A DNA stretch of 9,543 nucleotides from Acidobacteriota bacterium. Lineage in GTDB: Bacteria > Acidobacteriota > Vicinamibacteria > Vicinamibacterales > CAVVIG01. This document shows, piece by piece, positions 6,374-9,543 of the stretch. A model generated the notes under the pieces. The model made no database searches, was not told the origin of the DNA, and worked only from the letters and a program-made list of their open reading frames with translations. Location of the stretch: contig QHWL01000047.1 of assembly GCA_003222555.1 (NCBI GenBank), positions 1 to 9,543 on the forward strand, read 5' to 3'. Every line of letters starts with the position of its first letter. Position 1 is the first letter of the stretch. The position numbers and the translations under genes were made by a program.

Positions 6374-7945
6374 ATGGAGACTCCGCTAAGTCCACTCGAA
6401 TTCGCCCGGCGAGCGCGCAAACTCTACCCGGAACGCGAAGCGGTTGTCGATGGCGCGCTGCGGCTCACCTACGGCGGCTTCTTCTCCCGCTGCGACAGAT
6501 GGTCTCACGCCCTCCAGCGGCTTGGCGTCAGGCGTGGCGATCGCGTGGCGTACATCTCTCCGAACACGCACATGCATCTGGAATCGTTCTTCGCCGTGCC
6601 GCAGATAGGGGCGGTTCTGGTGCCGATCAATTTCAGGCTCACCGCGAACGACTTCGAATACATCATCAACCACAGCGGCGCCGAGGTCGTCTGCGTGCAC
6701 AGCGCTCAACTCGAAGCGATGGACACGATCAGGACAAAGCTGACGCGCGTCCGTCATTTCATCGCCCTGGAAGGCACGTGCGACGGGTGGCTGGAGTACG
6801 AGCAGCTGCTGACCGGCGAAGACGTTTTGTTCGAGCCGGCGCCGATTGATGAGCGCGGCCTCTTGACCATCAACTACACGAGTGGCACGACATCACGCCC
6901 GAAGGGCGTCATGATCACGCATCGGAATGCTTACATCAACAGCGTGGGAACCCTTCTTCACGTCCCGATGACCTGCGCGGATCGGTATCTGTGGACGCTT
7001 CCGATGTTCCACGCCAACGGCTGGACATTTACGTGGATCGTCACCGCCGTTGGGGGTGCGCATATCTGTCTGCGGAAGGTCGACCCGGCGCTCATCTTCG
7101 ACCTCATCGAGCGCGAAGCCGTCACGATGTTGTGCGCGGCGCCCACCGTGCTGATCGGGCTCGTCAACGCCCCTGCCGACGTCAGGCGACGCTCGCGGAC
7201 GCCGGTCCGCGTCGTCACCGCCGGAGCGCCCCCCGCCGCCGCCACGATCCTGCGCGTGGAGAACGAATTCGGATGGCAGCTGACCCACGTGTACGGGCTC
7301 ACCGAAACGGCACCGTTTATCACGGTGTGCGAGAGCCGGCCGGCCCACGAACTGATGACGCCGGACGAGCGGGCCAGGATCAAGGCCCGCCAGGGAGTCG
7401 AATTGATCACGTCTGGCGAGCTGCGAGTGGTCGACTCCGACGGAAACGATGTTCATTGGGATGGACAGACGCTCGGTGAAATTGTCGTGCGTGGCAATGT
7501 CGTCATGCAGGGCTACTACAACGACCCGGAAGCCACGGCCGCAGCTTTCGCCGGTGGCTGGTTCCATTCCGGTGATGCGGCGGTGGTGCACCCGGACGGT
7601 TATCTTGAAATCCGCGACCGGTTCAAGGACGTGATCATCAGCGGCGGCGAAAACATCTCATCGGTAGAAGTCGAAGGGGTCCTGCTCGGACATCCGGCAG
7701 TCGTCGAGGCCGCGGTCGTCGGTGTCCCCGACGCGAAGTGGGGCGAGGTTCCCCACGCATTTGTGGTCTTGAGGTCTGGAGCCTCGGCTGCGCCCGAGGA
7801 GCTCCGCGAGTTCGTGAGAAGCAGACTTGCTCACTTCAAATCGCCGCGAGAGGTCACCTTTGTTGGAGAACTCCCGAAGACCGCGACTGGCAAGATCCAG
7901 AAATACGTCTTGCGGCAAAGTCGGTCGGCGATTTCCACACAGTAG
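6374..7945 (+). CDS. AMP-binding acyl-CoA ligase (medium-chain/DmdB-like type)
   Basis: This encodes a 523-residue ANL-superfamily acyl-CoA ligase. Motifs: P-loop YTSGTTSRPKG (168-178), LPMFHANGWTF (209-219), YGLTETAP (307-314), SGD (399-401, where many relatives have TGD), DRFKDVIISGGENISS (415-430) and the catalytic-lysine motif PKTATGKIQK (501-510, Lys507). The MFHANGW and SGGENISSVEVE wording is typical of the medium-chain, methylmercaptopropionate and long-chain-like ligase group, and differs from the other ligase in this window. The frame is open back to 6269, but ATG at 6374 gives the family-normal N-terminus (SPLEFARRARKLYP) and has GAAAGG a short distance upstream. It is divergent from the maoC-like operon and ends 4 nt before the convergent oxidoreductase gene. 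It is probably part of the same acid-degrading locus; the substrate is unknown. Confidence 0.92.
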   Translation: METPLSPLEFARRARKLYPEREAVVDGALRLTYGGFFSRCDRWSHALQRLGVRRGDRVAYISPNTHMHLESFFAVPQIGAVLVPINFRLTANDFEYIINHSGAEVVCVHSAQLEAMDTIRTKLTRVRHFIALEGTCDGWLEYEQLLTGEDVLFEPAPIDERGLLTINYTSGTTSRPKGVMITHRNAYINSVGTLLHVPMTCADRYLWTLPMFHANGWTFTWIVTAVGGAHICLRKVDPALIFDLIEREAVTMLCAAPTVLIGLVNAPADVRRRSRTPVRVVTAGAPPAAATILRVENEFGWQLTHVYGLTETAPFITVCESRPAHELMTPDERARIKARQGVELITSGELRVVDSDGNDVHWDGQTLGEIVVRGNVVMQGYYNDPEATAAAFAGGWFHSGDAAVVHPDGYLEIRDRFKDVIISGGENISSVEVEGVLLGHPAVVEAAVVGVPDAKWGEVPHAFVVLRSGASAAPEELREFVRSRLAHFKSPREVTFVGELPKTATGKIQKYVLRQSRSAISTQ

Positions 7946-7949
7946 GGCG

Positions 7950-8948
7950 CTATCCTGCGATCCTTACGACCACCTTGCCCAGAGGCCCTTGCTGCAGTCG
8001 CGCGAACGCCGGCTTCACCTCCTCGAACGCGAAAACGCTGTCCACCACCGGACGCTTTCCGATCGCGGCGAGCGCGCTCACAATCTTTTTCCAGGCGGCG
8101 TGGGCGGCCTCCGGCGTATAGTCTGCAACAGCGACCCCGCCAATTCGGTTCCTCCGGAACAACAGCGACGCCGTGTTGAAGTCCGGAACCACGCCGGCGC
8201 TCCGTCCGACCACGCTGATTCGGCCACCATAACCGAGCATCGAGACGAGATGGTTGAATAGCGGGCCCCCGATATTGTCGACGACGAGGTCGACCTTCTT
8301 CGGGGCGATTGCCGCACCCACGTTCTTGCGCAGGTGCGGGTCGCCCGGGTCGAAGACGAAGTCGGCTTGCAATTCCTTCAGCTTGGCCGCCTTCTCTGCA
8401 CTTCGGGACAACGCAACGACCACGAGGTCCATCGATGTGCCCAGTAACACAGACGCCACGCCAACGCCGCCCGAAGCGCCGGTCACCAGCAGCACGGAGC
8501 GCTTGGGTAGCGGAGCGGGCGGCTCGCTCCACTGTGAAAGAGCTTGCCAGGCCGTGAGAAAGACCAATGGCGCGCCGGCCATCTCCTCTGCCGACCATCC
8601 TGCGGGAATTGGAACGAGGCTGTCTGCGGGGACCAAGACCTTTTCGGCCAGCGTTCCCCAAGCCTCCACGCCGGCATCGCAGCGCAGAATTCCCGCTGTG
8701 TCGCCGACGCGCACGTTCTTCACGCTCGGGTGCACGTCCAGCACAACCCCGACGCCGTCGCGCCCGAGGATGTGGGGCAGCGAAGGTTTGGCCGGGTACA
8801 TTGCCTGCGCGAGGAAAGCGTCCGCCGGGTTCAACGCAGCGAAACGCACTCTTAAAAGCACCTCGCCGACCTTCGGCTGAGGATCGATCACCTCGCCCAA
8901 GCGCAGCTTGTCGATTCCTTCGTAGGAGTCCATCAGCCATGCGCGCAT
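7950..8948 (-). CDS. Zinc-independent MDR oxidoreductase, quinone-oxidoreductase type
   Basis: This encodes a 332-residue medium-chain dehydrogenase/reductase. It opens with a GroES-like fold: KVGEVLLRVRFAALNPADAF (26-45) and LGRDGVGVVLDV (61-72). The nucleotide-binding motif VTGASGGVGV (155-164) opens the Rossmann domain. Further features are DNIGGPLF (224-231) and a closing LQQGPLGKVVVRI. The Cys/His ligands and four-Cys zinc lobe of alcohol dehydrogenases are absent, so it should be a zinc-free NADPH:quinone oxidoreductase or enoyl/alkenal reductase. ATG at 8948 is the best start, with no strong ribosome binding site. The gene converges on the second acyl-CoA ligase with only 4 nt between stops, and its promoter region is shared with the MBOAT gene. 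It may reduce an unsaturated intermediate of the acid pathway, or serve in general carbonyl detoxification. Confidence 0.88.
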   Translation of the reverse strand: MRAWLMDSYEGIDKLRLGEVIDPQPKVGEVLLRVRFAALNPADAFLAQAMYPAKPSLPHILGRDGVGVVLDVHPSVKNVRVGDTAGILRCDAGVEAWGTLAEKVLVPADSLVPIPAGWSAEEMAGAPLVFLTAWQALSQWSEPPAPLPKRSVLLVTGASGGVGVASVLLGTSMDLVVVALSRSAEKAAKLKELQADFVFDPGDPHLRKNVGAAIAPKKVDLVVDNIGGPLFNHLVSMLGYGGRISVVGRSAGVVPDFNTASLLFRRNRIGGVAVADYTPEAAHAAWKKIVSALAAIGKRPVVDSVFAFEEVKPAFARLQQGPLGKVVVRIAG

Positions 8949-9083
8949 AACACCATTCTGACGCCTGCGACTCTTTCTGGATGACCAATCTCGGACGTGT
9001 TGTCAGAAAACGAAGTCTGGACGCGGTACCGCCCGAGAATCGGCAGTTGGGACGGCGTTGTTTGATATTCTATTTGCACTCTC
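8949..9083. promoter_or_regulatory. Divergent spacer between oxidoreductase and MBOAT genes
   Basis: This 135-bp non-coding stretch must hold both promoters. In the plus direction TATTCT (9066-9071) is the best -10-like hexamer. The nearest -35-like TTGGGA (9047-9052) is 13 bp away, too close for a normal sigma70 site; TATTTG at 9071-9076 would give 18 bp but is a poorer match. A spaced 7-bp inverted repeat, TTCTGAC (8956-8962) and GTCAGAA (9002-9008), is present, 39 bp apart. Nothing decisive is seen. Confidence 0.35.
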
Positions 9084-9543
9084 GTGCTTTTCACCGAGCC
9101 GACATTCCTCTTTCTCTTTCTGCCTGTCCTGCTCGCACTGTATTTCGCGACGGGCCGCACTACCCACGGCTCGTACGGCAACTGCATACTGCTTGTCGCG
9201 AGCGTCATCTTTTACGCGAAAGGCGGTGGTTCGTTCACCTGGCTGATGCTCGGATCGATCGCGTTCAACTACTGGATCGCTATCGCCATCGACCGGAGGC
9301 GGGAAACCGCAAAGATCCTGCTGCTGTTTGCGGTCGCCGTCAACCTCGCCGTCCTCGGCGTCTTCAAGTACGCGAACTTCTTCGCCGACAACGTCAACGC
9401 GCTGTTTCTCGTGCTGCGCCTGAATCCGGTTGCCGTCCCCCGCGTCCTGTTGCCGATCGGCATCTCGTTCTTCACGTTCCACGCGATCTCATACGTGGTC
9501 GATGTCTACCGTGGCGACGCGATCGCGCAGAAGAGCCCCGTCC
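9084..9543 (+). CDS. MBOAT-family membrane O-acetyltransferase, AlgI-like (partial, N-terminus)
   Basis: These are the first 153 codons of a gene that leaves the window on the right. The N-terminus (LFTEPTFLFLFLPVLLALYF after the start) is the hallmark opening of AlgI/PatA-type MBOAT proteins, which move acetyl groups across the inner membrane to exported polysaccharides. Further membrane segments follow (YGNCILLVASVIFYAKGG, ILLLFAVAVNLAVLGVFKYANFF). The conserved LLPIGISFFTFHAISYVVDVYRG block lies at about residues 118-140. The catalytic His of the family lies further on, outside the window. The start is GTG at 9084, chosen because it gives the family-typical N-terminus and the frame is closed by TGA at 9063. 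No Shine-Dalgarno sequence precedes it. Alginate, cellulose or another exopolysaccharide could be the acceptor. An AlgJ/AlgX-like SGNH partner gene downstream would be expected. Confidence 0.9.
   Translation, partial: MLFTEPTFLFLFLPVLLALYFATGRTTHGSYGNCILLVASVIFYAKGGGSFTWLMLGSIAFNYWIAIAIDRRRETAKILLLFAVAVNLAVLGVFKYANFFADNVNALFLVLRLNPVAVPRVLLPIGISFFTFHAISYVVDVYRGDAIAQKSPV

Noticed and set aside
8939..8948. 10-bp palindrome ATGCGCGCAT at the oxidoreductase start codon
   Set aside because: It is explained by the Met-Arg-Ala codons at the gene start and is short enough to be chance.
7831..8988. Minus-strand open frame of 385 codons overlapping the oxidoreductase gene
   Set aside because: The composition is almost only Arg, Gly and Ala with no fold pattern. 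The other minus frame encodes a clear MDR enzyme.
9003..9482. Minus-strand open frame of 159 codons
   Set aside because: It is a highly charged mirror of the MBOAT N-terminus, whose plus-strand reading has family-specific membrane segments and the PIGISFFTFH block.

Overview
The window (G+C-rich, roughly 60% by eye) reads as a piece of chromosome from a Gram-negative bacterium. It encodes an outer-membrane beta-barrel protein ending in phenylalanine, periplasmic and inner-membrane signalling parts, acyl-CoA metabolism genes and an MBOAT O-acyltransferase. The gene styles, especially the conserved 166-residue hypothetical protein and the GEIGHG-type epimerase remnant, remind me of environmental Acidobacteriota (Vicinamibacteria-like) genomes. 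That placement is an impression from memory and was not tested. I see no rRNA, tRNA, CRISPR array, insertion sequence or phage gene.

Region A (1-2322, minus strand) is a tight three-gene unit: a porin-like outer-membrane protein with an N-terminal coiled coil, a small secreted PstS-like substrate-binding protein, and the N-terminus of an inner-membrane receptor with a four-helix-bundle-type sensor domain that runs off the left edge. The stop and start codons of the first two overlap (TGATG). The second and third are separated by 9 nt and lie in the same frame. Together they look like an outer-membrane to periplasm to inner-membrane sensing route, possibly for phosphate or another oxyanion.

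Region B (about 2323-2749) has no intact gene. It holds the decayed 5' end of a GEIGHG-type NAD-dependent epimerase gene and one short palindrome.

Region C (2750-6249, minus strand) is a four-gene operon in the order MaoC-type hydratase, alpha/beta hydrolase, fatty-acyl-CoA synthetase-like ligase, conserved hypothetical protein. Spacings are 48 nt, a 4-nt ATGA overlap and 27 nt. A second, clearly different acyl-CoA ligase (6374-7945, plus) is divergently transcribed from a shared 124-bp region, and a quinone-oxidoreductase-type MDR enzyme (7950-8948, minus) converges on it with a 4-nt gap. The set suggests CoA activation of one or more carboxylic acids (fatty, branched or aromatic), hydration of an enoyl-CoA, hydrolysis of an ester, thioester or C-C bond, and reduction of an enone or quinone-like intermediate. 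The substrate cannot be read from the sequence.

Region D (9084-9543, plus) is the N-terminus of an AlgI-like MBOAT O-acetyltransferase running off the right edge, probably the start of a polysaccharide acetylation locus unrelated to region C.
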